64,000 bases of DNA from Methylobacterium sp. 17Sr1-1. GTDB taxonomy: Bacteria; Pseudomonadota; Alphaproteobacteria; Rhizobiales; Beijerinckiaceae. The position numbers and the translations under genes were made by a program. Below, in pieces: positions 42,167 through 50,898 of this stretch (position 1 is the first letter of the stretch; every line of letters begins with the position of its first letter). Under the pieces are notes generated by a model, which made no database searches, was not told where the DNA came from, and was given only the letters and a program-made list of their open reading frames with translations. The stretch lies in contig NZ_CP029552.1 in NCBI RefSeq assembly GCF_003173775.1, positions 1,592,001-1,656,000 of the forward strand, written 5' to 3'.

Positions 42167-44599
42167 GTGACTGACCGCCGCGAATCCGACCGCATCGACG
42201 CCGAGATCGGCCGCTCCGCCCCGAGCCACGATCCGTTCGCCGCCGCCGTGCGCGCGACGCGGATGCCGATGCTGATCACCGATCCGCATCGGCCCGACAA
42301 CCCGATCATCTTCGCCAACGCCGCCTTCACCAAGCTCACCGGCTACACCCGCGACGAGATCCTGGGGCAGAACTGCCGCTTCCTGCAAGGTCCGGAGACC
42401 GACCGCGCCGACGTCGCCAAGATCCGCGACGCGGTCGAGCGCCGCGTCGCGATCGAGATCGACCTTCTCAACCACAAGAAGAACGGCGAACGGTTCTGGA
42501 ACCGGCTGCTGATCTCGCCGGTCTTCGACGAGAATGGCGAGCTGACCTACTTCTTCGCCTCCCAGTTCGACGTCACGCTGGAGCGCGAGCGCCTGCGCGA
42601 CCTCGGCGAGGCCCTGCGCCGGCGCGAGCAGATGCTCGACGCCCTGGTGCGCTCGTCGTCCGAGGTGCGCTACCGGATCAGCGCCGACTGGAGCCGGCTG
42701 TATCACTTGTCCGGCGGCAACTTCCTGGCCGACACGACTTCAGCCAGTTCCGACTGGATCGAGAGCTACATCCCGCCGGAGGACCGCGGCGCCTTGCGGG
42801 CCGAGATCGAGCGGGCGATCCGCACCAAGACCTCCTACAGCCTGGAGCACCGGGTCTACCTCGCCGACGGCTCGGTCGGCTGGGCCTCGTCGCGGGCGGT
42901 GCCGGTGCTCGACGAGGAGGGCCGGATCACCGAGTGGTACGGCGCCGCCACCGACATCAGCGAGCGCAAGGAGGCCGAGGCCGCCTCGCGCGACCTCACC
43001 CTGTCGCTCGGCCGGCAGGTGGCCGACCGCACGGCCGAGATGCGCCTCTACGGCGACATTATCCAGTCGAGCGCCGCCCCGATCTGCGCCTTCGACACCG
43101 GGTACCGGCTGATCGCCTTCAACCAGGCCCACAGCGACGAGTTCTACCGGATCTTCGGCCATCGCGTGCAGGTCGGCGAGGTGTTCCCCGACCTCTTTCC
43201 GCCGGACCAGGGCGCGGTGATGCGCGGGTTCATGGAACGGGCGCTGGCCGGCGAGTGCTACACGGTGACCGAGGAATTCGGCGATCCCGACCTCGCCAAG
43301 CCCGCCTGGGAGGTCACCTACTCGCCCCTGCGCGACGGCGAGGGCCGGGTGATCGGCGCCTTCCACCACGCCAAGGACATCTCCGACCGGCTGCGGGCCG
43401 AGGCCGAGCTCACCGCGACGCAGGAAGCCCTGCGCCAGTCGCAGAAGATGGAGGCGGTGGGCCAGCTCACCGGGGGTCTCGCCCACGACTTCAACAACCT
43501 GCTCGCCGGCATCTCGGGCTCGCTGGAGCTGATGCAGACGCGGCTCGCGCAGGGCCGCTTCCAGGACGTCGAGCGCTACATGGCGGCGGCGCAAGGGGCG
43601 GCGAAGCGCGCCGCCGCGCTGACCCACCGGCTGCTGGCCTTCTCCCGCCGCCAGACCCTCGATCCGCGGCCGACGAACGTCGACCGGCTGGCGCGGGGCA
43701 TGCACGAGCTGATCCAGCGCACGGTCGGGCCCGGCATCACCCTCGAAGTCGTCGCATCGCCCGAGGCCTGGCCGGCCCTGGTCGACCCGTCCCAGCTCGA
43801 GAACGCGCTCCTCAACCTCTGCCTCAACGCCCGCGACGCGATGCCCGACGGCGGGCGCATCACGGTCGAGACCGCCAACCGGACGATGGATGCCCGGACC
43901 GCCCGTCGGCACGACATGCCGGCGGGCGAGTACGTGCGCCTGCGCGTGACCGATACCGGGACCGGCATGAGCCCGGAGGTGATCGCCCGGGTGTTCGAGC
44001 CGTTCTTCACCACGAAGCCGATCGGCGAGGGCACGGGCCTCGGCCTCTCGATGATCTACGGCTTCGCGCAGCAATCGGGCGGGCAGGTGCGCATCGCCTC
44101 GAAGCCCGGCGAGGGCACGACCGTCAGCCTCTATCTGCCGCGCCACGCCGGCGCGGTGCCCGGCGAGGACGAGACCGGGACGGCGCTGCCGCTGGCGCGC
44201 TCGACGCGAGGCGAGACCGTGCTGGTGGTCGACGACGAGCCGACCGTGCGGATGCTCGTCACCGACATCCTGGAGGACCTCGGCTACACCGCGATCGAGG
44301 CCGGCGACAGCGCGGCGGGGCTCAAGGTGCTGCGCTCCGACGTGCGGATCGACCTGCTCGTCACCGATATCGGCCTGCCCGGCGGCATGAACGGCCGCCA
44401 GATGGCGGAAGCCGCCCGCGAGACCCGGCCCGACCTCAAGGTGCTGCTGATCACCGGCTACGCCGAGACCGCGATCCTCGGCAACGGCACCCTCGGGCCC
44501 GGGATGGCGGTGCTGACCAAGCCCTTCTCGATCGAGACGATGGCCGCGAGGATCCGGTCGATCATCGAGGCCGGGCGGGAGCAGGAGCGGCGGTCCTAA
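42167..44599 (+). CDS. LOV-domain hybrid histidine kinase
   Basis: 810 residues starting at GTG 42167. Order: LOV domain (about 30-145) with the photo-adduct Cys70 in GQNCRFLQGPETD; a PAS domain (about 160-270); a further PAS (about 285-410); a HisKA/HATPase core with phospho-acceptor His440 in GGLAHDFNNLLAGI and N/G boxes NALLNLCLNARDAMPDGG, DTGTGMSPEV and GLGLSMIYGFAQQSGG; and a C-terminal receiver (about 690-805) with LLVTDIGLPGG. It should sense blue light through flavin and pass phosphate within the molecule or onward. No membrane segment. The stop codon is contributed by a family B repeat. Confidence 0.93.
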   Translation: MTDRRESDRIDAEIGRSAPSHDPFAAAVRATRMPMLITDPHRPDNPIIFANAAFTKLTGYTRDEILGQNCRFLQGPETDRADVAKIRDAVERRVAIEIDLLNHKKNGERFWNRLLISPVFDENGELTYFFASQFDVTLERERLRDLGEALRRREQMLDALVRSSSEVRYRISADWSRLYHLSGGNFLADTTSASSDWIESYIPPEDRGALRAEIERAIRTKTSYSLEHRVYLADGSVGWASSRAVPVLDEEGRITEWYGAATDISERKEAEAASRDLTLSLGRQVADRTAEMRLYGDIIQSSAAPICAFDTGYRLIAFNQAHSDEFYRIFGHRVQVGEVFPDLFPPDQGAVMRGFMERALAGECYTVTEEFGDPDLAKPAWEVTYSPLRDGEGRVIGAFHHAKDISDRLRAEAELTATQEALRQSQKMEAVGQLTGGLAHDFNNLLAGISGSLELMQTRLAQGRFQDVERYMAAAQGAAKRAAALTHRLLAFSRRQTLDPRPTNVDRLARGMHELIQRTVGPGITLEVVASPEAWPALVDPSQLENALLNLCLNARDAMPDGGRITVETANRTMDARTARRHDMPAGEYVRLRVTDTGTGMSPEVIARVFEPFFTTKPIGEGTGLGLSMIYGFAQQSGGQVRIASKPGEGTTVSLYLPRHAGAVPGEDETGTALPLARSTRGETVLVVDDEPTVRMLVTDILEDLGYTAIEAGDSAAGLKVLRSDVRIDLLVTDIGLPGGMNGRQMAEAARETRPDLKVLLITGYAETAILGNGTLGPGMAVLTKPFSIETMAARIRSIIEAGREQERRS

Positions 44600-44700
44600 G
44601 CAGACTTGCGTCGGCGAGCCAACGCTTCGTCCGCTCAGGTTCTTGATGTGTCGCAGATTTTCGTCGCAAAACCGGTCACCACTTTTGTGAAGTCTGCTTA
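44597..44700. repeat. Intergenic repeat, family B copy 1
   Basis: Outer arms TAAGCAGACTT (44597-44607) and AAGTCTGCTTA (44690-44700) are perfectly complementary. Internal landmarks are CAACGCTTCGTCCGCT, TGTGTCGCAGATTTTCGTCGCAAAACCGG written in two parts, and CCACTTTTGTG. A copy with about 90 percent visual identity lies at 59319-59421. The left end supplies the TAA stop of the LOV kinase; the right end lies five bases from the MCP stop. Confidence 0.88.
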
Positions 44701-44704
44701 GGCC

Positions 44705-46399
44705 TCACGCCGCCCGCACCGTCGCGAGGAAGCGCCGCACCTCGGCGGTGAGGCTCTCGGACTGGCGCGACAGGGCGGAGGCCGAGTCGAGCACGATCGC
44801 CGCCGCGGCCCCGGTCTCCTCCGCGGCGCCGGCCACGCCGGCGATGTTGTCCGTCACCGCGCCGGTGCCGGAGGCCGCCCGGGTGACGTTGCGGACGATC
44901 TCCTGCGTCGCGGCGCCCTGCTCCTCCACCGCCGCGGCGATCGAGGTGGCGACGCCCGAGATCTCGCGGATGCGCCCGGCGATGGCGTCGATCGCCCCCA
45001 CCGCCTGCTCGGTCGAGCCCTGGATGCGGCCGATCTGACTCGTGATCTCCTCGGTGGCCCTGGCGGTCTGGCCGGCGAGCTCCTTGACCTCGGCGGCCAC
45101 CACCGCGAAGCCCCGCCCTGCCGCACCCGCCCTCGCCGCCTCGATCGTGGCGTTGAGCGCGAGCAGGTTGGTCTGCCCGGCGATCGACGAGATCAGGCCG
45201 ACGACGTCGCCGATCCGGGCGACCGCGCGGCTCAGTTCCTGGACCAGGGTGCCGGTCCGGTCGGCCTCGGTCACCGCGGCGCGGGCCAGCGCGGCCGAGC
45301 CGTCGACCTGGCGGCCGATCTCGCCCACCGAGGCGCCGAGTTCCTCCGCCGCGGCCGCGACCGTGCCGACATTGCCCGCCGCCGCCTCGGCGGCGCTCGC
45401 CGCGCCCGCCGACCTTTCGGCGGTCTCCCCGGCCGTGGCGGTCATGGTCCGGGCGGTCGCCTGGAGCTCGGCGGCGGAGGCCGCGACCTCGCCGACGATG
45501 CCGCCGACCGCCCGCTCGAAGGCATCGGCCATCTGGCGCATGCCGGCGCGGCGCTGCTCCTCGGTCGAGGCCCGCGCCAGGGCGGCCTCCTCCTCCAGGG
45601 CGTGGGCGCGGATGAGGCCGTCCTTGAACACCTGGACCGCACCGGCCATCCGGCCGATCTCGTCGCGCCGCTCCGTGCCCTCCACCGCCACGGTGGTGTC
45701 GCCGGCCGCCAACCGCTCCATGGTGCGCGCCATCGCGACGACCGGGCCGGCGACGCCGCGCTGCAGGATCAGCCAGGCGAGGACGAGCGCCACCGCGCCC
45801 GCGCCTAAGGCGACGGCGACGGTGGTGACCCGGGCCGCCTCGCCCGCCGCCGCGGCGGTCTCGCCGCCCCGGCGCATCATCGCCTCGGCGCCGGTCGCGA
45901 TCTCGCCGAGGCCCTGGCGGGCGGCGGCGAGCGCGGGATCGATCTGCTCGCGGCCGACCCGCAGGGCCTGGTCCTGCTGGCTGCCGAAGGTCTTGGTGAT
46001 CAGGTCGTCGGTCGCCCCGAAGGCCTGGTTGAACCGGGCCAGGACCTGGTCGGCGCCCGCCCCCGCCGCGGGCATCAGGGCCTTCAGCCGGTCGAGCCGG
46101 CCCGGCAGGTCCGCGGCGATCGCCTTGGTCTCCTTCTCGAGGGCATCGATCTCGGTCATCGAGCTCTCGGAGACGATGCGGTTCACCACCGCCCCGTAGC
46201 GCGTCAGCGCGATCTCGACCTCGGACGCCGCCCGGGCGGCCGCGACCTCGCGGCCGAGCACGTCCTGGTAGGTCTGCGCGATGAGGCTCATCCGCGACAG
46301 GGCGAAGCCGCACAGGGCCGCCAGGATGATCAGCAGCAGGCCGACCGGGATCGCCGCCTTGGCGAGGATCCGCATGTTGTCGAGGGGCGAACGAGGCAC
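44705..46399 (-). CDS. Methyl-accepting chemotaxis protein
   Basis: About 564 residues. A first membrane helix ([20 protein letters not shown]), a periplasmic four-helix-like sensor of about 150 residues, a second helix ([18 protein letters not shown]), HAMP ([22 protein letters not shown]) and a signalling domain. The hairpin tip reads [40 protein letters not shown], the CheA/CheW contact. I start at GTG 46399, with GGAG seven bases upstream; TTG 46420 and ATG 46375 are in frame. No chemotaxis genes adjoin it. The ligand is unknown. Confidence 0.92.
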   Translation of the reverse strand: MPRSPLDNMRILAKAAIPVGLLLIILAALCGFALSRMSLIAQTYQDVLGREVAAARAASEVEIALTRYGAVVNRIVSESSMTEIDALEKETKAIAADLPGRLDRLKALMPAAGAGADQVLARFNQAFGATDDLITKTFGSQQDQALRVGREQIDPALAAARQGLGEIATGAEAMMRRGGETAAAAGEAARVTTVAVALGAGAVALVLAWLILQRGVAGPVVAMARTMERLAAGDTTVAVEGTERRDEIGRMAGAVQVFKDGLIRAHALEEEAALARASTEEQRRAGMRQMADAFERAVGGIVGEVAASAAELQATARTMTATAGETAERSAGAASAAEAAAGNVGTVAAAAEELGASVGEIGRQVDGSAALARAAVTEADRTGTLVQELSRAVARIGDVVGLISSIAGQTNLLALNATIEAARAGAAGRGFAVVAAEVKELAGQTARATEEITSQIGRIQGSTEQAVGAIDAIAGRIREISGVATSIAAAVEEQGAATQEIVRNVTRAASGTGAVTDNIAGVAGAAEETGAAAAIVLDSASALSRQSESLTAEVRRFLATVRAA

Positions 46400-46598
46400 G
46401 AAGCCGCTCCGTGAGGCCAATTCCGTCGAAGCTTAGCCGCGCCCGATTGACGTAGGATTAATGTCTTTTCATGTCGCCCGCCCTCGCCCGCAACAATGCG
46501 GATGCGATGCCGGCCGGATGCCGAGACGCCGCCGGCTCGGGATCGGTCTCGGCCGGCGGCGCAGGACGGCGCGGTCTGTCCTCACCGTCGCGGCGGTG

Positions 46599-46820
46599 TC
46601 AGGCCTCGCGGTCGGCCAGGCGCAGCGACCAGATCAGGGTCCCGGCCTCGTCGACCAGCCACAGGGCGTTCACCTGCTCGTCGGCCGGCGTCGTCTCCCG
46701 GGCATTGGCGAGGCGCACCGCCTCCTGCCGGTCCGCGGCCGTGACGACCTCGTCGATCAGTGGGGGCTCGATCTCCCCGTTCGGGGCGCGCACCGCCCCG
46801 CGCAGTCGGTATGCCGGCAT
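46599..46820 (-). CDS. Small conserved hypothetical protein
   Basis: 73 residues: MPAYRLRGAVRAPNGEIEPP, then DEVVTAADRQEAVRLANA and a C-terminus LWLVDEAGTLIWSLRL. A strong ribosome site (GAGGAGCGAGGGG) lies just before ATG 46820, which decides the start inside a longer frame. It has no signal peptide or membrane helix. The alternating strand-helix-strand pattern suggests a small alpha/beta domain. I have seen similar small proteins in Methylobacterium annotation, all without function. It lies between the chemoreceptor and a secreted-protein gene, transcribed with the same polarity. Confidence 0.7.
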   Translation of the reverse strand: MPAYRLRGAVRAPNGEIEPPLIDEVVTAADRQEAVRLANARETTPADEQVNALWLVDEAGTLIWSLRLADREA

Positions 46821-46992
46821 CCGCCCCTCGCTCCTCGGTCGCGTCCCATCCAGTTGCCCGCAAGCCTGAGGGCCGGGCCGCACAGGTTCTCGGGCGGGAA
46901 CGGGTTTCATCAAGGACCGGGACGGATGCGGCGCATCGGCGCTCCCCGGTCGAGGACCGGCACCCCGGAGCGCACAGGTCGTGCGATCGCGG

Positions 46993-47379
46993 TCAGCCGG
47001 TGCGCCGGGCGGTCCAGCGCCCCGTGCAGGGGCTGATCCCGGCGAGGCTCCAGCGCCCGCTGCCGGCGGAGCCGCGCAAGGTGCCGGTGACCGCGACGCT
47101 GGCGAGCCCGCTGCGGATCGTGCCGGTGATGCGGCCGTCGGCGCCGGCCCGGCCGGAGGCATCGACATCGTTGCCCCCGGTATCGTCCACGACGCCGTCG
47201 CGGATCACGATCGGGTAGCGGTACGGCCCGGTGCAGGAGCCGGTCTCGGCGGTGGCGACGACCGACCAGGCACCGTCGAAGCGGTTGGCCGCGGGCGCGG
47301 CGAGGGCCGGGGCGGCGAGGCCGAGAAGCAAGGCGAGAAGCGGGGCCCGTGCGAGGACCGGGCGAGGGAACGGTGTCAT
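46993..47379 (-). CDS. Secreted hypothetical protein
   Basis: 128 residues with a signal peptide (APLLALLLGLAAPALAAP, cleavage near residue 29). The mature part FDGAWSVVATAETGSCTGPYRYPIVIRDGVVDD and later RITGTIRSGLASVAVTGTLRGSAGSGRW looks like a small beta-barrel. It has two Cys (SCTG and PCTG) that could pair. This resembles the heme/avidin-like small secreted proteins common in rhizobia, but I cannot name the family. GAGGAGACC precedes the ATG. Located downstream of the second sigma gene in the same direction, 250 bases apart. Confidence 0.8.
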   Translation of the reverse strand: MTPFPRPVLARAPLLALLLGLAAPALAAPAANRFDGAWSVVATAETGSCTGPYRYPIVIRDGVVDDTGGNDVDASGRAGADGRITGTIRSGLASVAVTGTLRGSAGSGRWSLAGISPCTGRWTARRTG

Positions 47380-47545
47380 GGTCTCCTCTGGGGGCTGATC
47401 TCCTCCGGCCCGGGCAGCGCTTCGGCCGGACCGCGGACTATCGGCGGAATGGCTCGTCGACGGAGCCGGGCACGGACGGGGGAAGGTGCCGTGCCCGGCT
47501 CGCGACCGTCCCGGACGCCTCGGGGGATAGCGCCGGAACGATGCG

Positions 47546-47587
47546 TGACGCCCTCTCGGGCGAATGGGGGTGACGCCCTCTCGGGCG
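47546..47587. repeat. Two tandem 25-bp hairpin repeats
   Basis: TGACGCCCTCTCGGGCG occurs at 47546-47562 and again at 47571-47587. Each copy folds as CGCCC-TCTC-GGGCG; on the minus strand the loop is GAGA. A diverged third unit (GATGCCCTGCC) follows. They lie between the sigma gene stop and the secreted-protein start, both on the minus strand, so they would be in one transcript. Confidence 0.65.
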
Positions 47588-47629
47588 GACGGGGACGATG
47601 CCCTGCCGGACGGATCGGGGCCTCGCCGG

Positions 47630-48370
47630 TCAGGCGGCACCGGACGGAGCCGCGAGAGTCCGGTCAAGGTCGTTCCGGTCAAGGTCCTGCCCGAGCCGGT
47701 CGCGGGCCCGGCTGACGCGGCTCTTCACGGTGCCGGCCGGGCAGCCGATGACGTCGGCGGCGGCCTCGTAGGACAGCCCCTCGACGGCGACCAGCAGCAG
47801 CGCCTCGCGCTGCGCCGGGTCGAGCCGGTCGAGGGCGCCCTGCACGTCGCGTAAGGAAGCCCGGTGCTCCTGCTCGGCGGCGCTCGACAGGGCGGCGGCG
47901 TGGACCCCGTCGGGATCCGCCACTTCGAGGCGGTACTTGCGGCGCCCGTTGAAGAAGCCGTTGCGCAGGATCGCGAACAGCCAGGCCGACAGGCTGGAGC
48001 CGGGGGCGAACTGGCGCCGGTGCTCCCAGGCCTTGAGCAGGGTGTGCTGCACGAGGTCGTCGGCATCGGCGCCGTGATGGGTCAGGGACAGGGCGTAGCG
48101 GCGCAGGCGCGGCACCGCGCCGAGCAGCCCGGCCCTGAACGCCGCCGGGACCTCGGCCTGCGCCTCCGCCGCGTCGAGGGCCCGCGTCAGGCGCGCAAGA
48201 ACCTGGCCGAGGGCCGAGCCGGCCTCGAGCGCGACGGCCTCGGGATAGTACTCCTGTAAGAGCCCGCCGAGATGCGACGGGATCAGGGCGGCGGCGGTCT
48301 CCGTCACGGCGACCGGTTCTGGCGGCGCGTCGTCTGTTCGCACGGAAAGGGGCCCGTAAACGCTACTCAT
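47630..48370 (-). CDS. EcfG-type sigma factor with divergent NepR-like N-terminus
   Basis: 246 residues. Sigma-2 is DLVQHTLLKAWEHRRQFAPGSSLSAWLFAILRNGFFNGRRKYRLEV; sigma-4 is LSYEAAADVIGCPAGTVKSRVSRARDRLGQDL. This is the EcfG/ECF15 pattern. Before sigma-2 there is an extra ~75 residues; positions 33-61 (SHLGGLLQEYYPEAV, then LGQVLARLTRA) line up with the NepR-like segment of the sigma at 35.2 kb (EHLGERLRAHYAAVE) but are less conserved. No anti-sigma gene adjoins it. It is divergent from a PAS-LuxR gene that has a perfect EcfG promoter. The regulon cannot be told apart from that of the other EcfG paralogues. Confidence 0.87.
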   Translation of the reverse strand: MSSVYGPLSVRTDDAPPEPVAVTETAAALIPSHLGGLLQEYYPEAVALEAGSALGQVLARLTRALDAAEAQAEVPAAFRAGLLGAVPRLRRYALSLTHHGADADDLVQHTLLKAWEHRRQFAPGSSLSAWLFAILRNGFFNGRRKYRLEVADPDGVHAAALSSAAEQEHRASLRDVQGALDRLDPAQREALLLVAVEGLSYEAAADVIGCPAGTVKSRVSRARDRLGQDLDRNDLDRTLAAPSGAA

Positions 48371-48506
48371 ATCGGACTAGACCAGTCGGCCGGTACGGGT
48401 GCATCCCGTGGGGCAGCGCACCGGATCGGCCCTGGTCCGACTTATTTCTGATCGCCGCCAATTACGTCAATGATACGAATCTACCGGTGAATCCTGCTCT
48501 CCGGAG

Positions 48507-48531
48507 GGAACCCGTTAGCGCGCGATCCGTT
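48507..48531 (+). promoter_or_regulatory. Perfect EcfG promoter of the PAS-LuxR gene
   Basis: GGAAC at 48507-48511, exactly 16 bases, CGTT at 48528-48531: the full consensus of alphaproteobacterial EcfG promoters. Transcription would start near 48540, giving a leader of about 40 bases before the GTG start at 48580. It lies within the longer open frame that begins at 48487, which argues against that upstream start. Confidence 0.8.
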
Positions 48532-48579
48532 TGTGGTCCATTGCCCGAGGGGCAAGGGACAGAAGGGATCGACCGAGCC

Positions 48580-50040
48580 GTGACCGCAGGCGTCGACAGG
48601 CATGAACTCCGGCAGATCATCGCCGGCCTCAGCGAGGGCGTGATCCTGGTCGAGCCCGACCAGACCATCGCCTACGCCAACGAGGCCGCGCTGGCGATGC
48701 ACGGCGCCGAGAGCCTGGACGAGATCGGCCCGACGATCGACGCCTACCGGGCCCGCTTCGCCCTGCGCTACCGCAACAACCGCGCGCCGGAGAACTACCC
48801 GATCGAGCGCGTCGTCGCCGGCGAGCGCTTCCACGACGTGGTGGTCGAGGTGACGCGCACCGACAAGCCGGAGGTCGGCTTCGTGCATTCCCTGCGCAGC
48901 CTCGTCGCCACCGACCGCGAGGGCAAGCCGAGCTGCCTGGCGCTGATCCTCAAGGACGTGTCGGACCAGTTCGAGGCCGAGGAGCGCTTCGAGCGCACCT
49001 TCAACGCCAACCCGGCGCCCGCCGTGATCACGCGGCTCTCCGACCTGCGCCACGTCAAGGTCAATGCCGGCTTCCTGGAGATGACCGGCTACACCCGCGA
49101 CGCCGTGATCGGCCGCAGCGTCTACGAGGTCGACGTGCTCGCCAATGCCCGCAACCGCGACCTCGCGGTGTCGCGGCTCAACGAGGGCGGCACGATCCCC
49201 CAGATGGAGGCGCGCCTGGAACTGCCCGACGGCGGCGGCCGCTTCGTCATCGTCGCCGGCCAGCCGATGGAGATGGGCGACGAGCCCTGCATGCTGTTCA
49301 CCTTCGCCGACCTGGAGCTGCGCCGGAAGGCCGAGACGGCGCTCCGCCAGAGCGAGGAGCGCTTCGCCAAGGCGTTCCGCCTCACGCCGGTCCCGACGCT
49401 GCTCGCCCGCGCCGCGGATTTCCAGGTCACCAGCATCAACGAGGCCTTCGGCCGGGTCTTCGGCTTCGGCGAGGACCGGGTGGTCGGCCGCGCGCCGGCG
49501 GAGTTCGGGCTGTGGGTCTCCGACGAGCAGCGCGCGCGCTTCGAGGGCGTGCTCCTGCGCACCGGCTACGTGCTCGGGCTGGAGGTGTGCCTGCGCCACG
49601 AGAACGGCGCCGACCTCGACTGCCTGATCTCGGCCGAGCGGGTGACCATCGGCGACGCCGAGTTCGTGCTGATGGTCCTGCAGGACATCACCGAGCGCAA
49701 GCACACCGAGCGCGAATTGTTCGACGCGATCGAGACGGTGATGGCCGACACCTCCTGGTTCAGCCGCGGGCTGATCGAGAAGCTCGCCAACCTGCGCCGG
49801 CCGGGTCGCGAGGTGCCGGGCGAGGCGGTGCCCGACCTGACGCTCCGGGAGCGGCAGATCCTGAACCTGATCTGCAGCGGGCTCGACGACGACGGCATCG
49901 CCCGCAAGCTCGGCCTGTCGCGCAACACCGTGCGCAACCACGGTGCCGCACTCTACCGCAAGCTCGGCGTGCACCGCCGCACGGAGGTGATCCTGTGGGG
50001 CCGCGAGCACGGTTTCCCGCTCCAGGCATCCGGTAGCTGA
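48580..50040 (+). CDS. Multi-PAS LuxR-type transcriptional regulator
   Basis: 486 residues from GTG 48580, with AGAAGGG upstream. Three PAS domains: about 10-125 (IIAGLSEGVILVEPDQTIAYANEAALAMHG), 135-245 (ERTFNANPAPAVITRLSDLRHVKVNAGFLEMTGYTRDAVIG) and 265-380 (FAKAFRLTPVPTLLARAADFQVTSINEAFGRVFG). The C-terminal LuxR helix-turn-helix is LTLRERQILNLICSGLDDDGIARKLGLSRNTVRNHGAALYRKLG. There is no receiver domain, so it senses a ligand, redox or light signal directly and binds DNA. A perfect EcfG promoter places it in the stress regulon. Divergent from an EcfG paralogue 210 bases away. Confidence 0.9.
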   Translation: MTAGVDRHELRQIIAGLSEGVILVEPDQTIAYANEAALAMHGAESLDEIGPTIDAYRARFALRYRNNRAPENYPIERVVAGERFHDVVVEVTRTDKPEVGFVHSLRSLVATDREGKPSCLALILKDVSDQFEAEERFERTFNANPAPAVITRLSDLRHVKVNAGFLEMTGYTRDAVIGRSVYEVDVLANARNRDLAVSRLNEGGTIPQMEARLELPDGGGRFVIVAGQPMEMGDEPCMLFTFADLELRRKAETALRQSEERFAKAFRLTPVPTLLARAADFQVTSINEAFGRVFGFGEDRVVGRAPAEFGLWVSDEQRARFEGVLLRTGYVLGLEVCLRHENGADLDCLISAERVTIGDAEFVLMVLQDITERKHTERELFDAIETVMADTSWFSRGLIEKLANLRRPGREVPGEAVPDLTLRERQILNLICSGLDDDGIARKLGLSRNTVRNHGAALYRKLGVHRRTEVILWGREHGFPLQASGS

Positions 50041-50135
50041 AGTTCATTCTACCGGTATTTTCTTACCATTGAAGCGGCGCGACGCAGTCACATCTGCAAG
50101 CCGGTCTGAGTCTTCTCACATCCGACGAGGTGCTC

Positions 50136-50315
50136 ATGACCAGGCGCGCGCCCACGACTTCCACCGAGCAGGTCAAGGGCTCGGTGAAGGAGGCCATCGG
50201 CAAGCTCACCGGCGACGTCCGGGTCGAGACCGAGGGCCGGCGTCAGAAGGGCGATGCCGATTCTCCGCAGGGTGCCGGCAAGCGCCCTCCGGGGACCGGA
50301 CCTCGCGAGGACTGA
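50136..50315 (+). CDS. CsbD-like small protein
   Basis: 59 residues: STEQVKGSVKEAIGKLTGDVRVETEGRRQKGDADS matches the CsbD core, followed by a Pro/Gly-rich tail. GACGAGG lies 5 bases before ATG 50136. It is the first of five same-strand genes (50136-52606), four of which carry a CsbD-type core. Its tail is longer in Pro than usual for the family. The role is stress-related by family, with no known activity. No EcfG consensus is seen directly upstream, although the PAS-LuxR gene before it has one and read-through is possible. Confidence 0.82.
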   Translation: MTRRAPTTSTEQVKGSVKEAIGKLTGDVRVETEGRRQKGDADSPQGAGKRPPGTGPRED

Positions 50316-50330
50316 CGACGACCGTCATCC

Positions 50331-50350
50331 GGCGCCCCGTGCGGGGCGCC
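50331..50350 (+). other. Intercistronic hairpin 1 of the CsbD operon
   Basis: GGCGCCCC-GTGC-GGGGCGCC, a perfect 8-bp stem between the first and second CsbD genes, followed by CCCTTTCCC but no T-run. Comparable perfect stems occupy later gaps of the same operon. Confidence 0.6.
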
Positions 50351-50383
50351 GCCCTTTCCCAACCCCCATCAAGGAGAACTCCC

Positions 50384-50818
50384 ATGGTCGATACCAATCG
50401 CATCACCGGCGCCGCCAAGGACCTCGGCGGCAAGATCCAGAGCGCCGTCGGCGATCTGACCGGCTCGCACCGCGACTCGGCGGAAGGCCGCTTCCGCGAG
50501 GCGCAGGGCGCGGCGGAGAACGTCTACGGCCAGGCCAAGGACACCGCGCGTCACGCCGCCGGCAAGGCTCAGGATTTTGCCGGCGAGGCCGCCGGCAGGG
50601 CGCAGGACTATGCCGGCCGCGCCGGCGACCGGGCCCAGGATTTCGCCGACGAAGCGCAGGACTATGCGCAGGACGCCTACGAGCGCGGCAGCCGCTCCCT
50701 GCGCCACGGCGCCCGGCAGGTCAGCCACCAGGTCGCCGAGTACCCGCTCGCCTCGCTGGTGATCGCCGGCATGGTCGGCTTCGGCCTCGGCCTCCTCGTC
50801 AGCGCCAACCGCGACTGA
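50384..50818 (+). CDS. CsbD-domain protein with repetitive helix and membrane anchor
   Basis: 144 residues. CsbD-like start (VDTNRITGAAKDLGGKIQSAVGDLTGSHRDSAEGR), then a helix of degenerate units containing AQDFAGEA, AQDYAGRA, AQDFADEA and AQDYAQDA. A terminal hydrophobic helix follows (PLASLVIAGMVGFGLGLLVSANRD) with GxxxG-type spacing. This resembles ElaB/YqjD/DUF883 proteins, which anchor at the membrane and bind ribosomes in E. coli stationary phase. The relation is by architecture only. AAGGAG precedes ATG 50384. The Ala-Gln-Asp unit repeats about every 7-8 residues, giving an amphipathic helix. Confidence 0.85.
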   Translation: MVDTNRITGAAKDLGGKIQSAVGDLTGSHRDSAEGRFREAQGAAENVYGQAKDTARHAAGKAQDFAGEAAGRAQDYAGRAGDRAQDFADEAQDYAQDAYERGSRSLRHGARQVSHQVAEYPLASLVIAGMVGFGLGLLVSANRD

Positions 50819-50898
50819 TCCCGCAGAACGACCGCATCGCGAGCGGCGGCCCCTTGAAGCCGCCCTCGCCCGATGCCTGAACGACCCGGAGCAACGAC

